Positions 27,138 through 36,453 of a stretch of DNA of 64,000 nucleotides are shown one piece after another. Where the stretch lies: NCBI GenBank assembly GCA_963205335.1, contig CAUJIM010000017.1:1-64000 (forward strand). Direction: 5' to 3'. Position 1 is the first letter of the stretch, and the number at the start of each line of letters is the position of its first letter. The stretch is from Pseudomonadota bacterium. Its GTDB lineage: Bacteria > Pseudomonadota > Gammaproteobacteria > Burkholderiales > Burkholderiaceae_C. Both the position numbers and the translations under genes were made by a program. The notes below the pieces were generated by a model. It did not search any database. It was given only the letters and a program-made list of their open reading frames with translations, and was not told the DNA's origin.

Positions 27138-27725
27138 TCATTGCGGCTCCGCCGGCACGATCGGGTAGTTGCGCTTGAGCGACTGCAGGTATTTCACCAG
27201 GTCGAGCGCCTCGGGCTTGGCCACGACCACCTTGCCCTGGGGCTGCACGCTCGGCGGCAGGTGCACCTCGACCTCGTCCTTGTCGGCCTTGTCCTTGACC
27301 TCGAACAGGTAGGGGTAGGACGGCATGATCGACTCGGGCACGTAGGCCCGCGGCTGGTAGAGGTGGCCCAGGTTCCAGTCGGCGCTGGGCTGGCGCACGC
27401 CGATGTTGAACAGGTCGGGCCCGGTGCGCATGCTGCCCAGCAGGTGCGGGCGGTCGTAGGTGTAGTCGGCCGGCACCGACACGCGGCCCCAGCCGCGCTT
27501 GGCGTCGGGCGCGAAGCTCGCGTCGCGCGGCTGCTGCGTGTGGCAGTACACGCAGCCGTTGGCGATGTAGACCTCGCGGCCGCGCAGTTCGGCGCTGGTG
27601 TAGGGCTTGAGCCCGTCGGGCGCCGGGATGTCGCGCACCTGGAAGTAGGGGATGAGCACCAGCGCCGCCACGGCGATGCTGAACGTCACCAGGGTGCCGG
27701 TGATGAGCTTGACTTCATTTTCCAT
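27138..27725 (-). CDS. Cbb3-type oxidase mono-heme subunit II (CcoO-like)
   Basis: The protein has 195 residues. An N-terminal membrane anchor (about 6-27, ITGTLVTFSIAVAALVLIPYF) precedes a CcoO domain with YTSAELRGREVYIANGC and the heme motif CVYCH. Also conserved are DRPHLLGSMRTGPDL and the axial methionine region (PESIMPSYPYLF). It has a roughly 15-residue insertion rich in Asp, Lys and Val (KDKADKDEVEVHLPP) compared with the CcoO at 40530-41147. Its start lies 11 bp inside the end of the subunit I gene. Confidence 0.87.
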   Translation of the reverse strand: MENEVKLITGTLVTFSIAVAALVLIPYFQVRDIPAPDGLKPYTSAELRGREVYIANGCVYCHTQQPRDASFAPDAKRGWGRVSVPADYTYDRPHLLGSMRTGPDLFNIGVRQPSADWNLGHLYQPRAYVPESIMPSYPYLFEVKDKADKDEVEVHLPPSVQPQGKVVVAKPEALDLVKYLQSLKRNYPIVPAEPQ

Positions 27726-29382
27726 GGGCCGCCTCCAGGTTGCCGGACTCGTGGGTGAACAGCGCCGCGCCGGCGCGTGTCGGGCCGAAGCGCAGCACCA
27801 TGACGAGCACGTGGAAGGCGAAGATCAGGTGGCTGAGCAGCATCAGGCTGCCGCCGACGCTGCGCCACTGCAGGTAGGGGATGGTGAGCGTGACCGACTC
27901 GATGAACGGCTTGCTCTCGTCGAGCATCGCCAGGCCCTGCAGCCAGCCGCCGTAGGTGAGCGGCCCGAAATAGATCAGGATGCCGATCGCGGCCAGCCAG
28001 AAGTGCCAGGAGATCAGCCGGGGGAAGGGCCATTCCCAGCGCAGCACGCGCGGCAGCATGAAGTAGATCGCGCCGAACAGCACCATGGTGACGAAGCCGT
28101 AGGCGCCCAGGTGGGCGTGGGCCACGGTGAAGTGCGTGAAGTGCGCCACCTGCTGCACCGAGCGCAGCGCCTCGAACGAGCCTTGCACCGACGACACCAT
28201 GTACATGAAGCCGCCGAACATCATGAAGCGCAGCGTCGGCGAGTACAGCGCCAGCTTCATGCGGCCCCACATCGTGCCGGCCATGTTCACCGAGAACGCC
28301 GCCACGGGCACGATCATCATCATGCTCTGAACGATGGACAGCGTGATCATCCACTCGGGAATGGGGCCGCCGACCAGGTGGTGGCCGCCGACCTGCGCAT
28401 AGAAGAAGGCGAGCGTCCAGAAGCCGAGGATCGACAGGTTGTACGAGCTCACGCGCCGCCCGATCACCTTGGGCAGGAAGTAGTAGATCGCGCCCAGCGC
28501 CGCCGGGGTGAACCACAGGCCTAGCACGTTGTGGCCGTACCACCAGTTCATCGTCGCCTGCTCGACGCCGTAGTGCGCGCCGGGGAACTTGGCCACCGTG
28601 AAGAGCAGCGCGATCCACAGCAGCGAGCCCACGTGGTACCAGGCGCTGACGTAGATCTCGTGCGTCTTGCGGTGCACCACGGTGGAGATCACCGGCAGGA
28701 TGATGCAGACGAAGCCGGCGACGATGAAGACGCCGATCTGCCAGGGGATTTCGAGGTACTCCATGCCGGCCGTCCAGCCCATGCCGAAGCCGCCGATGGC
28801 GCTGGCGATGCCGACGTTGATCAGTGCGCCGCCCATCATGACCCAGAGCGCGCCGCGCAGCGGCGTGCGCATCAGGCGCGGCAGCAGCCAGATGATGATG
28901 CCCAGCTCGGCGTTGGTGATCCAGCCGTAGAGCACCGCCGTGAGGTGGTAGGTGCGCATGCGCCCGAAGGTTTCCCAGGCCTCGGACACCAGCCAGTCGG
29001 GCCAGTGCAGCTTGAGCGAGGCCGTCAGCCCCGCCACCGAGCCGAGCACCAGCCACATCACGGAAAACGCGATGAACATGAACACCGGGAAGGCGGTGGA
29101 GCGGTCGGCCGTCAGGCGGTCGTCCAGGCCCTCGGGGTCTTCGGACTGCCGCAGCTCGCGGCCCTTGTCCTGGGTTTCGTTGATGGCCTGCTGCAGCCGG
29201 GCTTCGTCGCTGGAGGTGAGCGACGGGTCGTCCGCCTTGCCCACTTCGCCGGGGGCGAAGATGGTCCCCGCGGCCTTGGGGTTCTCGACGAACAGCCCCT
29301 TGCGCATCGACCACATGAAGGCGAACAGCCCTATGAGGGAGAGCACAAAGGCCGACAACAGGCTTACTACGGCGCTGTCCAT
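27715..29382 (-). CDS. Divergent cbb3-type oxidase subunit I with N-terminal CcoS-like segment
   Basis: The protein has 555 residues; the canonical CcoN at 41188-42627 has 479. Residues 1-45 are a membrane helix plus WSMRKGLFVENPKAAGTIF, which resembles CcoS (helix, then [15 protein letters not shown]). A polar linker (46-95) leads to the CcoN core. All metal ligands are present: His146 and His423 (low-spin heme), His421 (heme b3), His284, His334 and His335 (CuB), and Tyr314 in SSYNLSILGFW at the cross-linked tyrosine position. The ATG at 29382 has AAGGA seven bases upstream. It should be a functional oxygen reductase of the C family; assignment to a subtype is open. Confidence 0.88.
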   Translation of the reverse strand: MDSAVVSLLSAFVLSLIGLFAFMWSMRKGLFVENPKAAGTIFAPGEVGKADDPSLTSSDEARLQQAINETQDKGRELRQSEDPEGLDDRLTADRSTAFPVFMFIAFSVMWLVLGSVAGLTASLKLHWPDWLVSEAWETFGRMRTYHLTAVLYGWITNAELGIIIWLLPRLMRTPLRGALWVMMGGALINVGIASAIGGFGMGWTAGMEYLEIPWQIGVFIVAGFVCIILPVISTVVHRKTHEIYVSAWYHVGSLLWIALLFTVAKFPGAHYGVEQATMNWWYGHNVLGLWFTPAALGAIYYFLPKVIGRRVSSYNLSILGFWTLAFFYAQVGGHHLVGGPIPEWMITLSIVQSMMMIVPVAAFSVNMAGTMWGRMKLALYSPTLRFMMFGGFMYMVSSVQGSFEALRSVQQVAHFTHFTVAHAHLGAYGFVTMVLFGAIYFMLPRVLRWEWPFPRLISWHFWLAAIGILIYFGPLTYGGWLQGLAMLDESKPFIESVTLTIPYLQWRSVGGSLMLLSHLIFAFHVLVMVLRFGPTRAGAALFTHESGNLEAAHGK

Positions 29383-29402
29383 GGGTGGGTCCTTTTCTGC
29401 AT

Positions 29403-29430
29403 GGTTACATAAGTGATTGTTTATATAACC
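29403..29430. promoter_or_regulatory. Inverted repeat overlapping the divergent oxidase promoter (candidate operator)
   Basis: Half-sites ggttacata and tatataacc pair over 9 bases with one mismatch, spaced by 10 bases, in an AT-rich stretch that stands out from its surroundings. It covers the -10 hexamer and the expected transcription start, as a repressor site would. I cannot name the regulator. Confidence 0.5.
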
Positions 29431-29448
29431 GATTGGTTCGGCCGTCAA
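29420..29448 (-). promoter_or_regulatory. Sigma70-type promoter of the divergent oxidase operon
   Basis: On the minus strand TTGACG (29448-29443) and TATAAA (29425-29420) are separated by exactly 17 bases. The predicted start lies near 29413, about 30 bases before the ATG. This is the best consensus promoter I found in the window. Confidence 0.65.
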
Positions 29449-29577
29449 ACCTCAAAATTTTAGGCGGCAATGGTTCTTTTTTAATGGTTTTCCCTAGTTT
29501 CATTGTGGGAACGTCTGATGGCAAGCGCGGCACCGCCGGGGCGGGCAGGTGCCGGCGCGGCCCTACACTTGCCGCCC

Positions 29578-30630
29578 ATGCATGGCCTGATTCTCGGCAT
29601 CGAGTCCTCCTGCGACGAGACCGGCGTGGCGCTGGTGCGCCCGGCGGGCGGGGGCGCGCCTCCCAGGCTGCTAGCGCACGCGCTGCACAGCCAGATCTCG
29701 ATGCACCAGGCGTACGGCGGCGTGGTGCCCGAGCTGGCCAGCCGCGACCACATCCGCCGCGTGCTGCCGCTCACGCAGGCGGTGCTGGAGCAGGCGGGCG
29801 CGCGGCTGGCCGAGGTGGGCCTGGTGGCCTTCACGCGCGGCCCGGGGCTGGCCGGAGCGCTGCTGGTGGGCGCGGGCGTGGCCTGCGCGCTGGGCGCGGC
29901 GCTCGACGTGCCGGTGCTCGGCATCCACCACCTGGAGGGCCATTTGCTCTCGCCCTTCCTGAGCGCCGACCCGCCCGCGTTTCCCTTCGTCGCGCTGCTG
30001 GTCTCGGGCGGCCACACCCAGCTCATGCGGGTCGACGGCGTGGGCCGCTACGAACTGCTGGGCGAGACCATCGACGACGCGGCCGGCGAGGCCTTCGACA
30101 AGTCGGCCAAGCTGCTGGGCCTGCCCTATCCCGGCGGCCCGGCCCTGGCCGCGCTGGCCGGGCAGGGCGACGCCGACGCCTTCCGGCTGCCCCGGCCGCT
30201 GCTGCACAGCGGCGACCTGGACTTTTCGTTCGCCGGGCTCAAGACGGCCGTGCTGACGCAGGCCAGGAGACTGGGCGAGGCGCTGCCGGCGCGCCGGGCC
30301 GACCTGGCGGCAGCCACCCAGGCGGCCATCGTCGAGGTGCTGGTCAGGAAATCGCTCAAGGCGCTGGAGGCCACGGGCCTGGCGCGCCTCGTGGTGGCCG
30401 GCGGCGTGGGCGCCAACCGCGCCTTGCGCGCGCAGCTCGATGCGGCGTGCGCCGCGCGCGGCGTGCGCGTGCACTATCCCGAGCTGCATCTGTGCACCGA
30501 CAACGGCGCGATGATCGCCCTGGCCGCCGCGATGCGCGTGCAGGCGGGCGTGGCCCGGCCCGCCAGGGACTACGCCTTCGACGTGCGCCCGCGCTGGCCG
30601 CTCGACGCGATCGGCGCGGCCGGAGCGTGA
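29578..30630 (+). CDS. tsaD: tRNA N6-adenosine threonylcarbamoyltransferase TsaD
   Basis: The protein has 350 residues and the ASKHA fold: [15 protein letters not shown] at the start, [10 protein letters not shown], the metal-binding histidines in [20 protein letters not shown] and the [10 protein letters not shown] loop. With TsaB/E and TsaC it makes the t6A37 modification of ANN-decoding tRNAs and is essential in most bacteria. The ATG at 29578 gives the standard length. It is divergent from the oxidase operon across about 195 bp. Confidence 0.94.
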   Translation: MHGLILGIESSCDETGVALVRPAGGGAPPRLLAHALHSQISMHQAYGGVVPELASRDHIRRVLPLTQAVLEQAGARLAEVGLVAFTRGPGLAGALLVGAGVACALGAALDVPVLGIHHLEGHLLSPFLSADPPAFPFVALLVSGGHTQLMRVDGVGRYELLGETIDDAAGEAFDKSAKLLGLPYPGGPALAALAGQGDADAFRLPRPLLHSGDLDFSFAGLKTAVLTQARRLGEALPARRADLAAATQAAIVEVLVRKSLKALEATGLARLVVAGGVGANRALRAQLDAACAARGVRVHYPELHLCTDNGAMIALAAAMRVQAGVARPARDYAFDVRPRWPLDAIGAAGA

Positions 30631-30671
30631 ACCGCCGCAGCGGCGCCGTGCTGGCGCACAATCCGCGCCCT

Positions 30672-31352
30672 ATGTGGACCCGTTCTTCCAGGTTCGGCCG
30701 CCGATGGGCGTGGATGCTGCTGGCATCGCTCGCGCTCGCGGGCTGCGCGCGCTTGCCGGAGGCGCTGCCGACGAGCGATCGCGCGCTGTCGTTCTCGCCC
30801 AATGATTTCGGCAACGCCGACGTGCACACCCGCCACCTGCGCGCGAGCCGGCAGCAGGCCTGCGAGGCGGCGCGGCGCGCGCTGCTGAGCCAAGGCTACA
30901 TCGTGGACAAGGCCGACGACGAGGCGGTCGAGGGCCGCAAGTTCTACCAGCCGACCCCCGACGTGCACTACGAGGTGAAGATGAACGTGGTCTGCGCCGC
31001 CGAGGTGCAGGATGCGGCGCGCACCACGGCGTTCGCCAGCGCGGTGCAGGACCGCTACGTGATCAAGAAGGTGAACAACTCCGCGTCGCTCGGCGTGGGC
31101 GGCCTGGGCTCGCTGTCCCTGCCGGTCAATTCGACCGACGACACGCTGGTCAAGGTGGGCAGCGAGACGATCAACGACGCGCAGTTCTACGCGCGCTTTT
31201 TCGACCTGTTCGCGCGCTACCTGCCGCCGCCGGCGGCGCCTGCTCCGCCGGCGAGCGTGCAGGTGCAGCCGATCGTGCAGCCACAGGCCGCGCAGCAGAG
31301 CGTGCAGCCCCTGCCCGAGGAAGCCGGCGCACCGGCGGCGAGCGCCGACTGA
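30672..31352 (+). CDS. DUF2242 family lipoprotein
   Basis: The protein has 226 residues with a signal peptide and lipobox LALAGC (Cys25). The body matches my memory of DUF2242: RQQACEAARRALLSQGYIV, QPTPDVHYEVKMNVVC and a Gly/Ser/Leu-rich loop (ASLGVGGLGSLSLPV). The C-terminal 40 residues are a Pro/Gln/Val-rich tail. The function is unknown. It starts 41 bp after tsaD and may be in the same transcript. Confidence 0.78.
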   Translation: MWTRSSRFGRRWAWMLLASLALAGCARLPEALPTSDRALSFSPNDFGNADVHTRHLRASRQQACEAARRALLSQGYIVDKADDEAVEGRKFYQPTPDVHYEVKMNVVCAAEVQDAARTTAFASAVQDRYVIKKVNNSASLGVGGLGSLSLPVNSTDDTLVKVGSETINDAQFYARFFDLFARYLPPPAAPAPPASVQVQPIVQPQAAQQSVQPLPEEAGAPAASAD

Positions 31353-31374
31353 GCCTCGTCGCCGCGGCCTTCGG

Positions 31375-31440
31375 TTTTCATGGTCTTTCAGGGCCCTAGC
31401 GCGCTCTGGGCAAGCGCGAGCTGCTATCGATAGGGGAGTT
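31375..31440 (-). repeat. Dispersed palindromic element, copy 5
   Basis: On the minus strand it reads ctatcgatagcagctcgcgc, ttgcccagagcgcgctaggg, ccctgaaag. It sits between the convergent DUF2242 and transglutaminase genes, ending at the stop codon of the latter. Confidence 0.75.
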
Positions 31441-33474
31441 TCACGGCGCCGCAGCCGCGGGCCAGGGCAGGGTGCGCAGCTCGCGCCGCAGCGCATGCAG
31501 GGAGCTCGCCTGCCGCGGTGCGTAGCGCGCCTGTTCGAGCCGCAGCAGCCAGCGGGCGAGGGGTTCGGCGGCGGCGCCGAAATGCGCGCGCGCCGCGAGC
31601 GCCATGGCGCGCGGCGGCAGGTGCGCCGGCAGCGCCAGCCCGCGCCGCGCCAGGCGTGCGCGCACCCGGCGCATCAGCCGCTGCCAGGGGTCGACGCGGC
31701 GGCGCTCCCACAGCGCCCAGCCCGCGCCGATCAGCGCGGCCGCGGCGGCCAGCGCCCCCAGCAGCCGCACCAGGTCCTGCCAGCCGGGCGCCGGCACCCC
31801 CAGGCTCTTGAGCAGGTCGAACTGGCGCTCCTGCGTGTAGTTGAGCACCCATTGCGTCCAGCGGTTGTCCAGCGCCTCCCAGACGGCGCGCAGGCGCTGC
31901 GCCATCGAGGGGCTGAGGACGGCGCCCAGCGCGTTGCCGAACACGCCGCGCGGCGCGCGCAGACGTTCGAGCGTGCCCACGCGCCCCGGCGCCACGGCGC
32001 CGGTCGGATCCACGCGCAGCCAGCCGCGGCCCTCGATCCACACTTCGGCCCAGGCATGGGCATCGCTCTGGCGCACCGTCCAGTAGCCGTCGATGCCGTT
32101 CATCTCGCCGCCCTGGTAGCCGGTGACGATGCGCGCCGGGATGTCCAGCGCGCGCATCAGCACCACGAAGGCGGAGGCGATGTGCTCGCAAAAGCCCTCC
32201 TTGCGGTCGAACCAGAACGCGTCGGCGGTGTCGTCGCCGTAGACGCCGGGGTTGAGCGTGTAGCGGTAGCCGCCGGTGCGCAGGCGCTCGAGCGCAGCGG
32301 CGACCAGCGCCTGCGCGCCCCCGGCGGCCAGGCGCGCGTCGGCGCGCATCTCGCGTGCCAGTGCCAGTGTGCGCGGGTTGCCGCCCGGCGGCAGCTGCAC
32401 GTAGGCGCGCATTTCCGGCGTGCGCCGCAGCGGGCCGTGCTCGAACTGCAGGTGGCTCGTGGCCTCGTAGCGCAGCACGCTGGTGATCGGCCGGAACGTC
32501 AGCCACTGCAGCTCGGGCGTCATGCGCGCGCCCATGCCTTGCGGCAGCGCGGGGCGCTCTTCGGGCACGTCCAGCGTCATGAGCCAGGGGCGCTGGCTGG
32601 CCTCCAGCGTCACCTCGTAGCGCACGCCTTCGCCCTGCACGCGCAGCCTGGCGGGGGTGGGCGTGGCCCAGGTGATGGCGTGGGCCTCGGGCTCGGAGAG
32701 GGCGAACCAGCGCCGGCCATCGAACGCCGTGAGCACCGGCCCGCGGAAGTACAGGCTGGCTTGCGGCGGCGCCGCGCCGCCGGGGGTCTCGAAGCGCACG
32801 CGCAGCGCCACGGTGTCGTCCAGCGCCAGCTCGGCGATCGAGCCCACGCTCATCTGCCCCGACAGGCCGCTGCGTCCGCCGAGCGCCTGCGCCGGCAGGC
32901 CCCAGAGCGGCGCGAAGCGCGGAAACAGCACGAACAGCAGCACCATGACGGGCGCGCCCAGCAGGGCCATGCGGACGGCGCTGCCGAGCGACTGCGCCAG
33001 CGGCGGCCGGCCGGCCGGCTGGTGCGCGTTGACCAGCGCCGTGAGCAGCCCGAGCAGCGCCAGCAGCATCATGAGCGCCACGCCCAGCGACTGCGAGAAG
33101 AAGAAGTTGGCCAGCAGCGTGAAGAAGCCGAGGAAGAACACCACCATGGCGTCGCGCCGCGCGCGCAGTTCCAGGGTTTTCAGCGCCAGCAGCATCACGA
33201 CCAGCGTCACGCCTGCGTCGCGCCCGACGATGGTCTGGTGGCTGGCGAGCGTGAGCGCGACCGCCAGCGCCAGCAGTGCCACGGTCACCCGGCGCCGGGG
33301 CAGCGGCCGCGCCTGCCATGCGAGCGTCCCGCGCCAGAGCAGCAGGGCGGCGGTCAGCAGCGACGCCCAGACGGGGATGTGCGCGACCAGCGGGCCGATG
33401 CAGCAGGCGATGACGAGCAGCAGGAACAGCGTGTCGCGCGCCTCGCGCGGCAGCGTGGCCAGGCGCGCGGTCAT
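31441..33474 (-). CDS. TgpA-like transglutaminase membrane protein (DUF3488 / transglutaminase / DUF4129)
   Basis: The protein has 677 residues. The N-terminal third contains about six membrane helices (DUF3488). A periplasmic transglutaminase-like domain follows with the full triad: Cys429 in KEGFCEH, His473 in SDAHAWAEVW and Asp489 in LRVDPT. After another membrane helix (around 568-585) comes a cytoplasmic DUF4129-type tail. It is the last gene of a MoxR-MscS-DUF58-TgpA set. TgpA of Pseudomonas aeruginosa is essential in that organism (established); the physiological target is not known here. The ATG at 33474 is preferred over upstream codons that lie in the palindromic element. Confidence 0.87.
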   Translation of the reverse strand: MTARLATLPREARDTLFLLLVIACCIGPLVAHIPVWASLLTAALLLWRGTLAWQARPLPRRRVTVALLALAVALTLASHQTIVGRDAGVTLVVMLLALKTLELRARRDAMVVFFLGFFTLLANFFFSQSLGVALMMLLALLGLLTALVNAHQPAGRPPLAQSLGSAVRMALLGAPVMVLLFVLFPRFAPLWGLPAQALGGRSGLSGQMSVGSIAELALDDTVALRVRFETPGGAAPPQASLYFRGPVLTAFDGRRWFALSEPEAHAITWATPTPARLRVQGEGVRYEVTLEASQRPWLMTLDVPEERPALPQGMGARMTPELQWLTFRPITSVLRYEATSHLQFEHGPLRRTPEMRAYVQLPPGGNPRTLALAREMRADARLAAGGAQALVAAALERLRTGGYRYTLNPGVYGDDTADAFWFDRKEGFCEHIASAFVVLMRALDIPARIVTGYQGGEMNGIDGYWTVRQSDAHAWAEVWIEGRGWLRVDPTGAVAPGRVGTLERLRAPRGVFGNALGAVLSPSMAQRLRAVWEALDNRWTQWVLNYTQERQFDLLKSLGVPAPGWQDLVRLLGALAAAAALIGAGWALWERRRVDPWQRLMRRVRARLARRGLALPAHLPPRAMALAARAHFGAAAEPLARWLLRLEQARYAPRQASSLHALRRELRTLPWPAAAAP

Positions 33475-33508
33475 GGCGCCCCCCAGGGGTGCGGGGAGAT
33501 GCTCCTCG

Positions 33509-33562
33509 TGAAATAGCTGCTTGCGCTTGGCTGGCAAGGGGTAGGGCCGGATTTCATGGGTA
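33509..33562 (+). repeat. Dispersed palindromic element, copy 6
   Basis: It reads aaatagctgcttgcgcttgg, ctggcaaggggtagggcc, ggatttcat. It lies between the DUF58 and transglutaminase genes, in the leader of the latter. Confidence 0.7.
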
Positions 33563-33564
33563 AA

Positions 33565-34575
33565 TCAGTACAGCGCCAGGGCCTGCAGGCAGCGCTCGCG
33601 CTGCGCCGCTCCGCTGCCCTGCGCGACCTGCGCGCCGGGCAGGCGCAGGCCGTAGGACAGGCCCATGCGGTCGGCTTGCAGCACCCAGGCGGCGAGGCGC
33701 GACAGGCGCGCCTCGGTCTCGTGCAGGCCGGTGGCGCCGAGGTCGAGCCAGAGCGCGCCGCGCTGCGCGGGCTGCGTGTCGCGGCTGACCAGCGCGTCGC
33801 TGCCGCTGGCCAGCGCCGTGGCGGCCTTTTTCCAGACGATCAGCCGCTGCGGATCGCCCCGGCGGTAGCCGCGCACGCCATCGTGCTCGCCGCTGCCGCG
33901 GGCGGACGTGCGGGCGCTGCCGCCCGCGCGCGGCTCGCCGGGCGGCAGCGGCGGCGCCAGGGCCTCGGGACGGGGGTAGACCAGCACCTGCGCGGCCGGG
34001 CGCCACCAGGCCCAGACACGGAAGATGCCCATGGGGTAGAGCGTCTGGATGGCCAGCGGCGGCACGGCTTGCAGGCCGCGGCGCGTGGGCTCGAACCCCA
34101 GCTCGACGCTCGCGCTGCCCAGCGCGGGCACGTCGCACCACGCCCATTGCCCCGAGCCCTGCAATGCCAGCGCGATGCCGTAGCGCGGCGCGCGCCGCTC
34201 GCTCTGCAGTTGCACCTGCAGCACGGCGTGGCCGCCGAGGAACTGCGGCCGCGGCGGCAGCAGATGCAGGTCGAGCCCGCGCAGCGTAGCATGGCTGACC
34301 CAGGTGCTCGCCGCGCTGCTGCCCGCCAGCAGGAAAGTGAGCAGGTAGCCCAGGTTGAGCTGGAAGTTGATCGACGCCACCAGCAGCACCAGCAGCGTGA
34401 GCGCCAGCATCCAGCCCGCGCCCGTGGGCAGGATGTAGACGTTGCGCTGGGTCAGCCGCAGCTTGTCGGCGGGCGGCACGCGCGCCATCCACCAGTCGCG
34501 CCATCCGTCGCGCAGGCGCCGGGTGCGCGGCTGGGTTTGGGGGCGTGGCAGCGGCCCCTCAGCGCTGCGTGCCAT
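33565..34575 (-). CDS. DUF58 domain membrane protein of the second MoxR module
   Basis: The protein has 336 residues. Two membrane helices (about 50-88) follow a short N-terminus, and the DUF58 signature is EHDGVRGYRRGDPQRLIVWK. The start at 34575 lies 17 bp inside the end of the upstream MscS-type gene, so translation is probably coupled. Unlike the DUF58 protein at 543-1520, this one is membrane-anchored. It is the usual partner of MoxR and TgpA-like proteins. Confidence 0.85.
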   Translation of the reverse strand: MARSAEGPLPRPQTQPRTRRLRDGWRDWWMARVPPADKLRLTQRNVYILPTGAGWMLALTLLVLLVASINFQLNLGYLLTFLLAGSSAASTWVSHATLRGLDLHLLPPRPQFLGGHAVLQVQLQSERRAPRYGIALALQGSGQWAWCDVPALGSASVELGFEPTRRGLQAVPPLAIQTLYPMGIFRVWAWWRPAAQVLVYPRPEALAPPLPPGEPRAGGSARTSARGSGEHDGVRGYRRGDPQRLIVWKKAATALASGSDALVSRDTQPAQRGALWLDLGATGLHETEARLSRLAAWVLQADRMGLSYGLRLPGAQVAQGSGAAQRERCLQALALY

Positions 34576-35496
34576 GCGGGAACTGCACCTGCTCCGGCGC
34601 GCGGTTGAGCGCGGGCAGGGCGCGGCGCAGGATGCGGTTGCGCCTGCCCGTGGTGTCCTGCGGCTCCACCGGGTAGGACACCACGGCCTCCAGCCAGGCG
34701 AAGGTGTTGACGCGGAAATACACCGCGGCTTCGGTGCCGGCATCCAGCGCGCGCCGCGGGTAGCGCTCGGTGAAATCGTCGTTGGCCGCCGCCAGCAGGC
34801 AGGCTTCGACGAAGGGCAGGTCGCTGGTGTAGGCGATCTGGATCGCGGTCTCGTTCCAGATGAAGGGCCTGGCCGGGCCCGAGTAGTTGATGATCTCCGA
34901 GCGCAGCACGATGCTGTTGGGGAAGTGGATGACGCGGCCGCTGGGCCGGTCGTTGCCCAGGTAGACGCCGCTGCATTCCTGCACGCGCGTGTCCAAGTAG
35001 CCGATCTCTATCACGTCGCCGCGCAGCACGCCGAGCTGGATGCGGTCGCCCACGTGGTAGGGGCGGCGAAAGATGATGTAGAGCCAGGCGATGAAGGACG
35101 TGATCGGCGCCTGCAGCGCGAAGCCCAGCACCAGCGAGATCAGGCCGAAGCTCACCGCGGCCGCGTATAGGTTCTGGAACAGGAACGAGACGATGACGAT
35201 GGCCACCAGCACGAAGCCGACCAGCCGCGTGACGCGCACCAGGTTGTAGCGTATGCCCTCGATGTCGCCGGTGCTGTCGATCAGCCGCTCGATGAACTGG
35301 CCCAGCAGCAGGATGGCGAAGATCGCGAACAGCGAGATGCTGAGTTTTTCCAGCAGCGGCAGGTAGTGGCGCCAGCGCGCGGCCGTGCCGGCCTCGGCGC
35401 CGCCCGCGAGGCCGAACACCAGCACGTAGTACAGCGCCAGGAACAGCGCCGCGAGCAGCGCGTTCTGGCCGATGCGGTATTTTTTCGCGTCCGCCA

Positions 35497-35497
<1 letters not shown>
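34559..35497 (-). CDS. MscS-family mechanosensitive channel embedded in a MoxR operon
   Basis: The protein has 312 residues. Four N-terminal membrane helices lead into the MscS pore/beta region (SFGLISLVLGFALQAPITSFIAWLYIIFRRPYHVGDRI). Its start overlaps the moxR stop (ATGA) and its end overlaps the DUF58 start, so three genes are coupled. It differs in length and pore sequence from the MscS at 24253-25071. A channel gene between MoxR and DUF58 is not the order I expect for this module; see findings. Confidence 0.85.
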
Positions 35498-36414
<917 letters not shown>

Positions 36415-36453
36415 GGGCGCGAGGCTATCCGAAAAACACGGTGGAGGCGGGCT

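Noticed and set aside
29383..29448. N-terminal extension of the divergent CcoN to 29448
   Set aside because: It would run through the -10 hexamer and the palindrome; the ATG at 29382 has a ribosome-binding site and starts a clean membrane helix.
33475..33537. Upstream start (MPAKRKQ...) for the transglutaminase protein
   Set aside because: These codons lie in a copy of the dispersed palindromic element and lack a ribosome-binding site.
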